From: Cyclaneusma minus | Lineage: Eukaryota > Ascomycota > Leotiomycetes > Marthamycetales > Marthamycetaceae | DNA length: 64,000 nucleotides | NCBI GenBank assembly: GCA_037179335.1 | Contig: JAKZHN010000004.1 | Location: 868,001-932,000 of the forward strand | Direction: 5' to 3' | Shown here: in pieces, positions 23,365 to 36,340 of the stretch | Numbering within the stretch: the first letter of the stretch is position 1 | How the letters are laid out: each line of letters begins with the position of its first letter | Notes under the pieces: generated by a model | What the model was told of the DNA's origin: nothing | Databases searched by the model: none | Seen by the model: the letters and a program-made list of their open reading frames with translations, nothing else | Program-made: the position numbers and the translations under genes

Positions 23365-26300
23365 TTATATATGTTTTTAATTTATTTATATTAAAGCTAT
23401 TTAAATAATATTTGCTTTTGATAAATTTATTATTTTATTTATTATTTTTAATGCTTTATTATATATTTTCTATTTATTTAATTTTTTTAAAAGCCCTAAT
23501 TTTAAAAAATTGGCATTATAAAATTTTCTAACCTATATAAATACGTATTTAAAATTTTTATACAAATATTATTTAATATTGAAATTATATTATAATTTCT
23601 AATTTATTTAATAATAAGGTTTTTATTTTAATAATTGCAAATTTAAAATTTTCAAAATTCTTTATTTTTTATAGCCGTTAATTTTTATTAATAGCTTAGG
23701 CTTTATAATTTGCCTAAAAAGCGAATTTAATCCAGCTAATTATAGCTTATTAAAATATAGTACCAAATATATTCAAATATTTTTAAATAAATTAAAATAA
23801 TAAGCTTTTTTTTAAACGATTTTTAAAAATCCGGCTATTTTATTTGCTAATTTCCAATTAGGCTATAAAGTTTTTTAATATTTAATTATAATATAAATAT
23901 AATTTCCAATATTAAAATTAATAATATAATAATATTTATTTGCTTGAACCATTTATAATTGCTAGGCAATTTTTATAATAATTTTAATAATTTTCTAGCA
24001 ATGCTAAATATAAATTTATTATCTAATTATATTATTTCAATTTAACGCTTATATATTTTTTTAATTAAGATTTATATATAGTTTATATTTTATTTTAATT
24101 TTAATTGAATTTATATTAATTAATTTTTATAATAATGCTGCAATTATTATATTTATAAAGAATAATTATTTTAACCTATTATTTTAAAATCAATTAATAA
24201 AAGAATCAATTAAAAATTTAAAATAGTATTTTTAATTTCGATTCAATTATTAATTTGCAATTAATAGGCTAATAAAATATAAATTGCTATATTAAATATT
24301 ATTATAATCCTTTTTTAAAAATTCGAAATAAATCAAAATTTTCAATTTAATATAATAATTTTAAAAATTCCATAAATATAATATATAATTGTATAATTTT
24401 GTTTTGCAATTTTATATGCATTTATTCTTTAAAAATAAAATATTATAATTGTCTTTTGTTAAATTAATAAATTATAATTATTATATATTATCAAAATTAA
24501 TTTAAAGCTAATAGCAAATTTAATAAATTTGGCGTTTTATTTTATAATATTTTAATTTTTAATATAGCAATTAATATTGCTAGTTTTTATTATTATTAAT
24601 AATATTTTTAAATTAATTTGCGGATTTTAATATAGCCAAAATAAATTATTTAAATATTATTATATATTTCCGCTATAAATCTAATTTATAAAATACCGAT
24701 TAGCAATATAATTAATTATTTTTTATATAGTATTAAATTATTCCATATATTAAAAATTGCAAAATCTATTAATTCCAAAAATTCTATTATATCTTTAGCT
24801 ATTTAGCGGTATTTTTAAAATTTATTATTATTTATTTATTTATTAGCTTAAAGCAATTTATTAATTAATTTAATTTGTAATAGCTTAATTAATATTAAAT
24901 TAAAAAAAACAATTATATTTGGCTATAGATTTTTAATAATTTTGGAATTTAAGCATTTTTTTAATAATATTATATATATATAATTTAAAATTTTTATGGT
25001 GGTAATTTAATTTATATTTTGCTTTCATTAAATAAAAAAATTGGCTTTATTTAAAAAAATTAATTTATATTTAATATAAAAATAATATTTATTAAAAATT
25101 TCCTATTATTATCTTTACCAAATATTAAAAGCTTTTAATATTATAAATTATTTTAAAGCTTTATAATTGCTAATTATTTAATTTTTTTAAAAAGCTTTTA
25201 GCAAATAAATATTTTAATATATAAAAAATAAAATAATAGCTAGCAGTTTTTTATTATAGATTTTATAATTTATTTAATATTTATTTATAATTTTAAAAAA
25301 ATAAAAAACTAAATGCTAAAATCTATTAAAATGTTTTTAAAAAATATTTCTTTAATAACCCTATTTAATGCATTAATTTCTAGCTTATATTTATAGCTAA
25401 AAATATAATTAATAAAAATTAATGCTAATAATAAAGCGTTTTTAAGCTTTTTAAATGCTTTTTAATATTTATTTATTTATTTTTAAATATAAGTTTTATA
25501 AATTAAATGGTTTAAACAATATATTAGTTAATTATAATCTTTAATAAAAATTTAATAAAAAATAAAAAATTTTAAAAACAATTAAATTCTTTTAATTTAT
25601 TCCTTTTTTAATTACTGTTAATTTTTAATGGCCGCTATTTTTTTTAAGTTAATACAAATTTTATTTAAAAAAATATAGTTTAAATATTTAATCTCCATTA
25701 TAAAAAAAATATATTTTCTGATATTAGCTTGCAGTTGTGTAGCTTTTAATTTATATAATTTTTTTAATTTGTTTTTATATTAAATAAAATTATTATTAAT
25801 AAAAGCTATATAAATTTTTATTTAATAAACTAAATAATAAATTACTAATATATTGCTAAAAAGTAGCTAATTTATTAATTAATTTAAATAATAATATTTT
25901 ATATTAGTAAAGTTTATATTAATAAAGAAAATTATATATTTTTGGTTTTTAGCTTTTTATTGATTTTATACAGAAAGTAAATAAATGCAATAATATTGTT
26001 TTTTTTTAAAAAAGTATTTAAATTTTATTACATATTATTTACCAAAATTATATATATATTTAAAATGGAAATACTTTTAAAGCCAATTTTTAAAATATTT
26101 TTAAATTTAATTTTTACCCGCTTTTTTAATGCTAAAATTTTATTTTTAAAAAAAGCAATATATAGGCCAATTTTTTTTAAAAAAGCTTTGCGAGTTATAA
26201 TTCGGTATATAAAAGCAATTTTTAAAATTTATTATAATATAATATATTATATTATAGAAATTAATATATTTTGCATTATAATAATTGGCTTATTTAATAT

Positions 26301-28374
26301 ATTATATTAAAACGCTCTTATTTTATTAAATTGTCTTAATTTTTTATTTGGTTTTTTTTAATTTTTTAGGCCCGAAAAAGCTTTTAATTTTAAAAGCTAA
26401 TACCTATAAATTATTTTATTTTTAAAATGCGCCGGCTAATATAAATAATAATAATAAAAATTTAGCGATTTTTTTTGGCTATTTAAAGCCAAATAAAAAT
26501 TTATGCAATTTAAAATTAATAATTAAATAGAAAATATATAAAAATTTGCAATTATTAAATATTAAATTAAAAAAAAAGTTTTTTGTTGCTATTATAATCC
26601 CAAATAAAAATGGCTTTATTTAGAAATTCAATAAAATATATAAAAATAATGAATTATTTAGCTATATTAGTATTTATAAAGCATAATATTTAAATTTTAG
26701 TATTAATAAAAATATTAAATTAAATTAAAAATTTACGATTTTTAATATATATAAAATTATAAATCTTTTGCTATTAATAATATTATTAAAATCTATAAAA
26801 ACAATATTTATAAAAAATTTAATAATAATATTTAAAAAAATATTTTCTCTAAATAATATTATTTCCCAATTTAAAATTAAATATATATTGTTTTTGCCCA
26901 TATAAATTTGGCCCATTTTATTTTCGGGGTTTTTTTTATATATAGCCAATTTAATAATATTTAAAAGAGGCCTTTTTAAAGCGTTTTTTTAAGCGCTAAA
27001 ACTTTGCAAATTTTTATATTTTTAGCGCGTTTAGCGGTTTTTACTATTATTGCTGCTATTAAAATTGCTTTTATTATTAATATTATTGTTTTTATTGCTA
27101 TTATTATTTAATATTTGCGTTTATTTTTGCTATAACCGAATTTTTAATTATTTAAGAAACGCTAAATTTTATTTTTAATAATAATATTTCGAATTATATT
27201 ATAATACAAAATGCGCATTTTTTTTAAAAAAAATTAGCAAAAATAAATTATAAAAGCAATAGCGGCTATTAAATTAAATAAAAAATAATTAAATAAATCA
27301 ATTAAAATATTAAAATTGGGTATATTTTTTAATTGAATATTGCAATGCAAATTAAAATAAAACACTTTTATTTTTTTATTTTTTTAATTATATAATTAAT
27401 ATAATAGCGGCGGGCGTTAAACTTTTTAATTAGCAAATTAAAAATGGCTTATATATTTTTTATTTTTTTTAATGCCAAAAATATAATTAGCTTTATTTTT
27501 AATGCAATTAATAATATAGGGAAATTTAAATTAAAAATTAAAAAATTAATTATAATTAATAGCGAGTTTATTTTTAATAATAATATATTAAGTTTTAAAT
27601 TTAAAATTAAAATCATCATTTAGCTTATTAAAATTCGAAATCTTTTTAAAATAATAAAAAAATGCATTGCAAACCAAATTTTATAAAATATATTAATATT
27701 ATTGCTAATATTATTTGCGGCGAAATTAAAATCATTGCTATTAAACCTTTTGCTAATGCTAATATTAATATTGGATTTATTATCGAATTCGAAAATAGCT
27801 TTGCTAAAGCTTATATTTAGCATTTATATTTAATTGCTAAAGGCCGAAAACCAAAAAAAGAAACCCCGAAATTAACGGGGCTTTTAATATTAAATATTAA
27901 TTAATTTTCAAAAATTTATAAATATATTATTAAAGGCTTTTTTAAATTATTTAGCCAAATTATTATTATTGTTTAGCTTATTATTATTGCAAGCAAAGCG
28001 TTTTTTTTTGTAAACGCAAATATTAAAGATTTTATTTTAATTTTTAATTTTATTTTTAAAATTAGGCTGGTTGCTAAAAACAAATATATTATTATTGCTA
28101 TTTTTAATAAACTCGATTTTTAAATATTATTATTTTTAAATTTAAAAGGCTTAAAAATAATTAAAAGCTTTTTATTTTTATAATCTTTATATAAATTTTA
28201 AAAGCAAGGAATATATAAGCAAGCCAAATTTTTATTATAGGCTAGAAAAAAAATAACCGTTTAAAATTTAATATTGCGATTTTATATAATTGGGCTTGGA
28301 AATTAATTGCGCATTAATAAAATTAAAGATTTTCAGGGTATTAAATAATTTATAAAATAAAATAATAATAAAAT

Positions 28375-28571
28375 TATTATAATCTGGATTTTCTTATTGG
28401 GCTGGGCCGAATGGAAAATGCTATTAATGGTTATTTATTGCTATAAAAAAAGTTTAAAAAGTTTTGGAAAGCTTTATATATATAGGTGGGGATGGACCGG
28501 AGCTGGCTATGGCCCGGTTACATGGCTGCGGACGTCTGCAGCGTAGGTGGTGGCGGCCCAGGGCCGTCACA
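28375..28571. repeat. Right LTR (inner part RIP-mutated, outer ~90 bases intact)
   Basis: It begins TATTATAATCTGG, the RIP-mutated form of the left copy's TGTCACGACCTGG. From about 28481 to the end it is GC-rich and unmutated, while the matching part of the left LTR is AT-rich. Confidence 0.87.
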
Positions 28572-28576
28572 CGCAT
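28572..28576. repeat. Right target-site duplication (CGCAT)
   Basis: Identical to 23117-23121. Removing the element plus one copy restores the presumed empty site ACAACAACGCATCAATATT. Confidence 0.88.
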
Positions 28577-28650
28577 CAATATTAGCCACATCTTCGACCC
28601 CCAGAAATCCTTCATCTCAGCACGTGATACTGATATGACATTACATCTAG

Positions 28651-28905
28651 TGTGACGAAATCCGCCCAACATGCATCCGATGCAGAAAAGCAAAACGAGT
28701 TTGCTCCTGCGATGCTCAAGACGACAAATACCTCTTCCTGAACGAGAACGAATATGTCATTTCGCGCAGGAAGCGTCCCCGAGGCCCCAACATTCAAGCA
28801 GTCTGCTCCGACCTCTCCGCAGACGCCTCGTCCAAACTTCCATCTGAATCAAGTTCCTCGCTCGCCATTCCCTTCGCCACATGCTGGCCTCAGAATACTA
28901 TTTAA
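28651..28905 (+). pseudogene. Broken Zn2Cys6 transcription-factor fragment
   Basis: From 28651 the plus strand reads CDEIRPTCIRCRKAKRVC, the second half of a Zn2Cys6 cluster, followed by a linker (FLNENEYVISRRKRPRGPN), and stops at TAA (28903-28905). The codon just before is TAG, but the preceding CTAG also makes a good 3' splice site. Many fungal genes have an intron exactly at this point of the cluster, between the first two cysteine pairs. No exon with the missing CxxCRxRK half is found in the 80 bases up to the retrotransposon or in the flank left of it. Later frames contain scattered protein-like text to about 29290 but with stops and frame changes. I infer a truncated or decaying gene. 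Confidence 0.6.
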
Positions 28906-30391
28906 GACCTCAACTTGGCTGTACAAATTCTCACAACCTAGGATTAAGAAAAGCGAGAAGCCATGGACGATGGTCGAAGTCAAGCGTTCCAGCTGAGCAT
29001 GGAATACGTAGATTAATCAAGTACGTAGGCATGGCCTATGAGATTGTCATATCGACTTGCTCGAGAGTTCGTGAAAAGGATTCTGAATTCGTTCTCCTGT
29101 TCTCCTGGCTGAGAACATTGCTGTCGACCCCGACGTGCTGCTGTCGCACACTGCCAGCAATTGTCGGCATGCTGAAGAATAGTTCATCTGGGGACTCGCC
29201 ATCTCAAGGGTTCACTGGGTTCATATCTAGAGTCCAGTTTCTGGTCGCGCTTGAACTGCCTGGATACACACACATGAAACCAGATCTTTTTTGAACATCT
29301 TCCGTTAGGACGCGAAGGGGATTCTGTTTATCTGAAGAGCGTCTTCCCCCGAGGTCAGAGGGTCTGTGTCGTCCCACGCATGTACGATCTGATCTGTGGT
29401 GACACCAATATACTTTACCAAATCATGACCATGCTTCCTTTAAATACCCGTAGAAAGAGCTAGCAGCAAGTAACCACGTACCAGACTCCTACACGTGACG
29501 TAAGCTTAAGCGAAGCTGTGAATCATCCAGCTGACTAAGCCGAATTGGAGCTGCTAGAGCTCCCGATGGTTATTTAAAGGCTCTCAAGATCTGTTTTTAA
29601 AAGAGCAAAACAACGACACATATCACGAACGACGATGTGGAACGGTCTAAAAACCATCGTGGCATGGAAGCTGGGGACCGGAAATACAGCCCCAAATCGA
29701 ACTTGAGTATCAGCGATTGGGCGCTTCTTCCCTCCAGCCCTCGCCTCGTGTTCCTGCTGTTGTCTCGCTGTGCCGCTGTCGTCAGGTGTGTCTGCCGTTG
29801 ATAAGCCGCACAGAATCAGCAGTCGTAGTCAACTGTGGAAACGATCTTGTACATTGGTACATGTGGATCGGTATAGGAGCACAGTACTTCTAGCTTGCCG
29901 CCCTGAGTGGAAAGTAGACTGCCCGGTTTGGTGTGTCCAATCGTCTTCATTTTCCGTCGCAGCGTAATTTGTGAACGGCAAGCATCGGACTTTGGCTTTC
30001 AAGGAGTCGGCAGTCTGGGCGTATTTATATGCCAAGGATTTTGAATGGACGCCTCTACTCCTGGCCCTGACTCCTCAGCAGCCTCGCATGGCGAAGTTGC
30101 TCCATTCGCCCATCCGCCCATTGATCGTCACGTGACGTGCTCAAAAGTTTGACTCGACAAGTTGACCTCGATACAGCATCTGCCGTACAAGCAGCTTCGC
30201 AAAGTGCCACAACTTCATCTCCGAATTCTCCTATCGCACCAGATATAACACATTACCAGTACCCAAGTCATACAACATGCCTCCCCCGGGATTTCCAGCA
30301 TATCCCACCAAAACCCCTGTAGCCCATCCAGTCGCCCCCCCAAACGCCATCATCACAAATCACTTTTTCGCCAATCCCTACCCCTCGCAAT
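28906..30391. other. Intergenic, no intact gene
   Basis: The first few hundred bases may hold further decayed pieces of the Zn2Cys6 gene. The rest is the 3' flank of the Iml1 gene. Only short ORFs without features are present. Confidence 0.5.
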
Positions 30392-33300
30392 CTAATGCTC
30401 ATTCCCCCCCACACTCCCCCCATCACTCAAATGCCCACTCCCCTTCCTAACCGGCACCTCCCTCTCCCTCCCCATCCAACTCCCCCCCAACCCCCCTCTC
30501 CCCTCCCTCCCCCCCTGCGCACCCCCCAAGCTCAGCACACCCGGCGGCAGCCCCAGCGTCGGAATATTCGCCTCCGACGCAGCCGCCCCATACGCATCCC
30601 CCCTCCCCGCACCCGCGCCAAAAAACGGACTCCGCAACCCCGCAAACGCGCCCGAATCCCGCAGACTGTTCCCCGGCGTCGGCACCACCACCGGCCCCAT
30701 AACCGGCGTCTGTTTCGGCGTCTGCGGCGGCGGCGTCTTTTCCAGCATCTCCTTATAAAACGCTTCCAACACGCTTTTATCCTGACAGAAGTTTTGTAAA
30801 TCTGTGAGGATGGTTTCGGGGGTCGTGATGCTGGTGGCAAGAGTTTTGGAGACAGGGAGACAGGGACCGAGGACTTCTGCAGAGGCGAGGGCGTGGGAGG
30901 GGATGGTGGCGCGGAGCATGGGGGAGGAGACGGAGTAGGGGTGGATGATGGGGGATGCGCAGGGGGTGGTGGCGAGGGGGCGGGCGGTGCAGATGTTGGC
31001 GGATGAGGGGTGGCGGGGGGTGTTGGTGCGGTCGAGGTGTGCTTCCATGCGGACTTGCTCGCGCGCTACTGCTACGCGGTTGTTATACAGCCGATTAGCT
31101 AGCAGCAAAAAATCGCCTTCGTCGGTAATTTGCGCTAACACTACGCCCGAACGGTGCACGTATTGCGTGTATTTGTAGTCCGGTTTTCCCCACGAATAGG
31201 TGACGTCTACGTTGCTTGGGAAATTGCGTGCTGCTTCCATGTCCAGCACAAAGTTGTGTTTCTTCATGATCGCTTTTTGGTAGTAGTGTCGGCTAGTCTG
31301 CTGCTGGGCTGTGAAAGAGCTGGCGTCGAAGTAGGTTTTGGGCTGTTGGTCGGGGGGCGGGAGGGCGAGTTTAATCGTGTATGGGTTTCTGAAGGGGTGG
31401 ATTTCGGTGATGGCGCTGGCTTCGCCGATGGGGAGTTCGACGAGGCGGAGGCCGTATTGCTCGACTGTTGTGGCCCAGGATAGGATGGCGTCTTCGATGA
31501 ACTTGGCTGTTACGTTCATCCAGTCGATTCGGATGTGGTAGCAATTGTCGGGATGGTGGAGACGGTCGTAATGGAGGTTGATGCGTTCTGGACGATAAGA
31601 TCTCCGTCGTGGATCGACGTCGTATCTCATAACTTTGCTCAGCGCAACATGAGGGCGTTTACCACCCCCTGAAATCGTGGTAGGCGTTGCAGTCCCCGAA
31701 TCATCAGTCTTCTCCCCAGCACCCGAGCCAGATCTCGATCGTGTCATGCTAGCAGAATCTCTGAACGCAGATTCTGACACGGGTGTAGACGGCACAGACG
31801 TATCACGTCGACGAGAATTAAACCATCCGCTCCGGCCCTCGGGTCGCTGCTTCGCATAGTCACCCGTGACCTGATAAAAGTACTGACCATCCCTAAACGG
31901 ATGTCTCTTCTCCACATGAACGAACATTTCAAAATGCTTATCCTTAGACTTTCCACCCTCGTTCTCAGCCTGGAATTTCGTCTCATCGTCACTAGCCATG
32001 AGATAGTTTCCAAACTCCACAGCTTCCTCGCGCGTCTCAATATCCTCAAAGTTTTCCAGCAGCCACGTCGTCATATCAGAGCCAATAAAGCAATTGTAGT
32101 GCAGCCTCAGATGCCACCTTCGATTCTGCATACGCACGCCACCCTTTTCCACAGGCGCTTGAATCGCTTCTGCCAACTCTGCAGGATTGAGATTGTCCTT
32201 TCGGAAAAGCTCCGAGTCGGAGAGAAGATGGCCTCTTTTCGGCATTGCATTTCCCGTCTCCACAAGCGGCAATGTCTCGAGCTCAGCAGCAATGACAACC
32301 GAAGGATCCTGTGTCTGATAGATAATATCCAGAGGATTCGGGTCTTTCGCTTTCCTATTTCGTGACTGCAGTCCCGTCCGACGCTCGGAAGGAGGAACAT
32401 AGCGATGTCTCTGCCAAATCTGCGTCAACTTGCGAATACCCTCCAGTCGGATCTCCTCAGGGTTATCTCCGCTCAGTCCAGAAGGCAATTTCCCAGGGAT
32501 CTTCTCCATCGGAATCAGTACGAAGCGAGCTCGCCAGAAGCGCAGGTGTTCTGACATTTCGTCTTCGTGTCCAGCAACGAAAGAATCAACGTAGTTCCAG
32601 TTATAGTCCTCTCGTGGTCTGTTCAGGATGATATGGCGGGTTTCGTAGTCTTCTTGCAAGGTAGTGCGGATAGCAGGCTTGTACATGCACGGCACACTGG
32701 TGATGCCCAGGTTGGCTGACGGCTTCCGGATGAACATGTTGACGGCAATATCCGTTTCGTTGACACACGATAGCTGGTGTATGATGTGCCCCATCGACAT
32801 GAAAACGCTGGTGCCATCCTCTGCAATTCGCTCTTTATCAAAGATGTCTGCAATCTTCATTACCCGCTGGCCAAAAGCTTCGGCAACTGCAGGACCAACA
32901 ACGACTTGGAATCCCTGGGAGAAGCGAAGACCCATCATCTCTCGAAGAAGCTCTTCTCTGTCCTTTGGCACCTCATGGAGTTCATCGCCCGGGTCCTGTG
33001 ATACATCGTATGGCTTCTCCTGATATTCCGTCTCCAATTGATGCTTGGTCGGGAACGATTCAGTGGTAAGCGGAACTGATGCCGGAGAACACAAGGACTT
33101 CCATTTCATGGTCTTTACCCCTATCGGTCGTGGAAAGACGTGCTGCCAGCGCTTATACAAGACAGCAGAATTTGCGTCATTGCAGTTCGGGTTGGAAGGA
33201 TTCAGAACCGTCATCCAGGGCGCCATCGCCGCCGACGGAGACAGCGTCGTCGAGACTTCATGAACAGCGCCAGCTCTAAGTTTCGCTTGCGCCAACTTCT

Positions 33301-36300
33301 GCGAGTCCGAAATACGAGGTTTCTGACGACCCTGCCACTCGTCACTTTCACTGCGTCCAACGTCTTCATCATACACTGATCTGAGGACAGATTTCGATGA
33401 TGACATGTCCGGCGCTTCCAGCGATTCCAAAGCGCTCTTGATAGTGATGGGTCGACTCAGACTATTTCGTCCGTCTTCGCTATTTGGTGCTTTGCTGAGT
33501 ATTGACTTCTGGTCACTCTTAACCGACTTATCCTCCCGCGAGTACGACGACGAAGGCCTTGAACCCTCCTTCGACGGCCGAGAAAGTAGGTTGGCGATGT
33601 TGCTCGAGCCCCCCGACGAAGCATCCGGCGAAGTGAGAAGTGCAAACTTTGAATGCTCAGTCTGAGCTTGTGCAACCGAAGCCTTGGGTGCAGCTATTCC
33701 AAATCCCCTGAAGCCCAGACTAATTTTCCGATCCATCTTCGGTTTTCGAGGAGCAGGAGCAGATGTAGGAGCAGGCGCGGATGTAGGGGCAGGTTCCGGC
33801 GGCGTAGGCACCTCAGGAATCCCGCTACTCATACTCGGTTTCCGCGTTTTCTTCAGATCCCCAGTTTGGAGCCTAGCAGTCATCGCCGCGCTCGCAAGAT
33901 TCAGCCCTTTCAGACTATTCTCAGCTTCCCTGAACGAAGTCCCAAAAACAGCTGGATCGTGAGCAAGAGCCTTCTGCGTCATTCTATCCGTCAAAAGCGC
34001 AGTGCTCTTGCGCGGACTGACTCTCGGCGGACTGCCTCGCGGTTTCGATGGCCGAGACCACACTTCATCGCACGCATCTAACGCCTTCAAAAACTCTTTC
34101 TCTGCCGAGCTCAGATGCCGATCATGCTGCGTCCTCGACGGCGTCCACAAAAGCTCCGTTAACCCCTGGTGGTGCTTGCGCCCAGGAACAAAGTTGATTT
34201 CCACCGGCTCCAGCGGCGCCGGTTCCTGCTTCGTACCCGCAATACTCCTTGGAAACAAGGGATCCTTCACCAGCAGCTCGACATTCATAGACCGTCTGTT
34301 TTCCGCAAAAGTAGCCATTTCGAGCTCAGTCATTTTACATCTCACAGCGAACCCTTTAGGCTGCGCTGCAAGCTTCTGACTTTTACGGTTGCCGGTATTC
34401 AGTCGAGCGCCTGGTCTGGACAGCAAGTCTTGCGAAGCTCCGGTCCAGTACGAGACGTCTATCCAGTGCGGAATAGCGAAATTCCACTCTGTCTTTTTCT
34501 GATAGCCTAGCAACATGCCACTGTTGTAGCTTCCGTCATTGTCACCTAGCTTGGGCGGTGAAATGGAGCCTAGTTTGAGGGTCGACAGACTTCCGAAGTT
34601 GGGACCACCTTGTCTTGGCGTGCTGTCCTGACTGCCAATTTGCATCTGCTTGGGTTCCGCACCCAGTTCAGCAGCGACGCCATATTCCGGATTCTTGTAG
34701 CGGAAGAGAGGAACGGAATGCAGAGGCATCTTTGGCAGACAAACCAGATCGATGCCTATGCCATTACTAGTCAGTGTCTCAGTCGTCTTCAGCAAGGTAT
34801 CGGCGTCAACCTCGAACATGCCGTTACCAGGCGTGATGATTACAACCGACATGCCAGTCCGGACGAGGTCGCGATCAATGTAATCATGCGAGAACTGTGT
34901 AGAAGCCAGGTTGATAGCTTCCAACAGATTTCCATGCATCGCCAGTGACGGCTGACACTCAATGGTAGTGCCAGGCACGGATCCCATGGCATGATCACCT
35001 AGTGCTGGCACCGGCATCTTGTGGGTAGAAGTACTCGCTGTATTCAGACGGTGTATAGAGATATCCCTGCGAAAGGCACGGAACTCCACCTTCAGCTGAT
35101 AGAGGATAGTGGTCCATTCCCCACTGCCCATCTCGCTCACCACGACTCTGTAAAAGTCCTTGTAGCGCTTGCGAGCCCCATCCGTCTGAACACCAGTAAA
35201 GTACGTGCTACCCAGGACACTCGTTCCAAGCTCGGTCGTCACGGAATTCTCGTACTCCACTCTCGTGAATAAAACTATACTCACAAGATGTCTTGCCTTC
35301 AGCGCTTCCCACCTCTTGAAGAGCGCAGGCAGAAATCCATTCGTCACCTTGCTGAAGACGATTTCTCCCGACCCTTCAGAGTCGAAGTCCCACATCTCGC
35401 GGGACATCTGTATGAATATTACGTATCTTGCGGATTCGCTGCGAAAGATTGGCTTTGTAGACAGATCGAAGAAAGCCGATTGCACTTTCTCGCCCGCCAC
35501 ATAAACAGCCGAGATATGAGCCTTGATGGTGCCCAGAAAGATGACTTTCTGCCCCCTATACACCGTCTTGTTGCTCAACTCCGCAACCACCAGCCTCCAC
35601 ATATCCGACCGGGAGAGATACTCATCTCTAAAAGACAACTCGACATGGGAAGCCGTATTCAGCGCAGCATTAGCCTAGTAGCAAACTCATCAGCAATCCG
35701 CCGCCAAAAGCAAACCTTTGGCACATCTCACAGTAGTAAGCAGCACATTCGACCTATGCTTCAACCCAAACGCATCCGCAACATGTTTCGCCACCGAAAT
35801 CTCCAAATTCGGCAACTGCCTCGCCCTCCCCTCCGCCCTCCCATCCCTCAGCGCAAAAAGATACCTCTTCTCAAAATCCACATCAAAGCGTCCCTCCCCC
35901 TTCAGCCCATCCAGTTTCGGCAAACTCATCCCACTACTCTGCCGCTTCATCGCCACCCCCGTCGTCTCCCCATCCTTCGCATTCGCCGCGTTCGCAATAT
36001 CCTGGAAATCTCTAACAGCAAGATCCGATTTCAGCGGCAAGATAGCCATCAGCGCGCCAACCTTCACCGTACCACGAGGCAGCAGTTCCGGATTCAACAC
36101 AACCTCTTCTTTCGAAAACGATTCGTCGTGCAGCCAGAGCGTACAGCGTCTTTCAAACACCGGCTTCTCTCTGTCCTTTCTCCCACCGCGATCCAGATTT
36201 TCGCTGCCATTTTGGCTGGTGGTGGATTTGGAGGGAGGCGCGGGACTGGTGGGTCGACTGATGGTTGTCGCGACGGAACTGCCATTGCTCACTTGGCGCA

Positions 36301-36340
36301 AGTGAGAGAGCCGTTTGGCTTTGTGGCGGGAAGTGGCCAT
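30392..36340 (-). CDS. IML1: Iml1 (DEPDC5 homologue), GATOR1/SEACIT subunit
   Basis: Two exons on the minus strand, 36340-35732 and 35674-30392, give 1963 residues. The 57-base intron 35731-35675 starts GTGAGA and ends CTACTAG and joins SNVLLTT to ANAALNTASHVEL without a frame change; the big ORF by itself would begin at TTG, so the ATG at 36340 is needed. Recognisable parts are the N-terminal KRLSHLRQVS and RRCTLWLHDESFSKEEVVLN, then FRDEYLSRSDMWRLVV and VIFLGTIKAHISAVYV of the Iml1 N-terminal domain. A von Willebrand-like fold with GMSVVIITPGNGMFEVD lies near residue 460, and a DEP domain (IGSDMTTWLLENF) near residues 1380-1460. With Npr2 and Npr3 the protein forms the GTPase-activating complex for the Rag-type GTPase Gtr1 at the vacuole and restrains TORC1 when amino acids are scarce. 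The tail is glycine-rich and low in complexity. Long ORFs on the other strand are shadows of this GC-rich gene. Confidence 0.92.

Larger units (their letters stand above)
23122..28571. mobile_element. LTR retrotransposon, complete ends, interior destroyed by RIP
   Basis: The element is 5450 bases, bounded by 203- and 197-base direct repeats (23122-23324 and 28375-28571) and by a perfect 5-bp target duplication. The unmutated outer ends read TGTCACGACC at the left and GGCCGTCACA at the right: the standard TG...CA termini with imperfect inverted symmetry. The interior is extremely AT-rich with stops in every frame. I could not recognise gag, protease, reverse transcriptase or integrase, so neither the superfamily nor the strand is settled. 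A minus-strand stretch near 27620-27823 with little interruption might be a gag relic, but this is a guess. The few GC letters that remain sit mostly in GGC/GCC/AGC-like contexts. Confidence 0.88.

Noticed and set aside
25996..26310. 104-codon ORF in the AT-rich retrotransposon
   Set aside because: Composition is almost only F, I, K, L, N and Y, as expected of any open frame in RIP-mutated DNA; no domain is recognisable.
30395..30799. 134-codon plus-strand ORF, almost entirely P, R, H and T
   Set aside because: Shadow of the glycine-rich low-complexity C-terminus of IML1.
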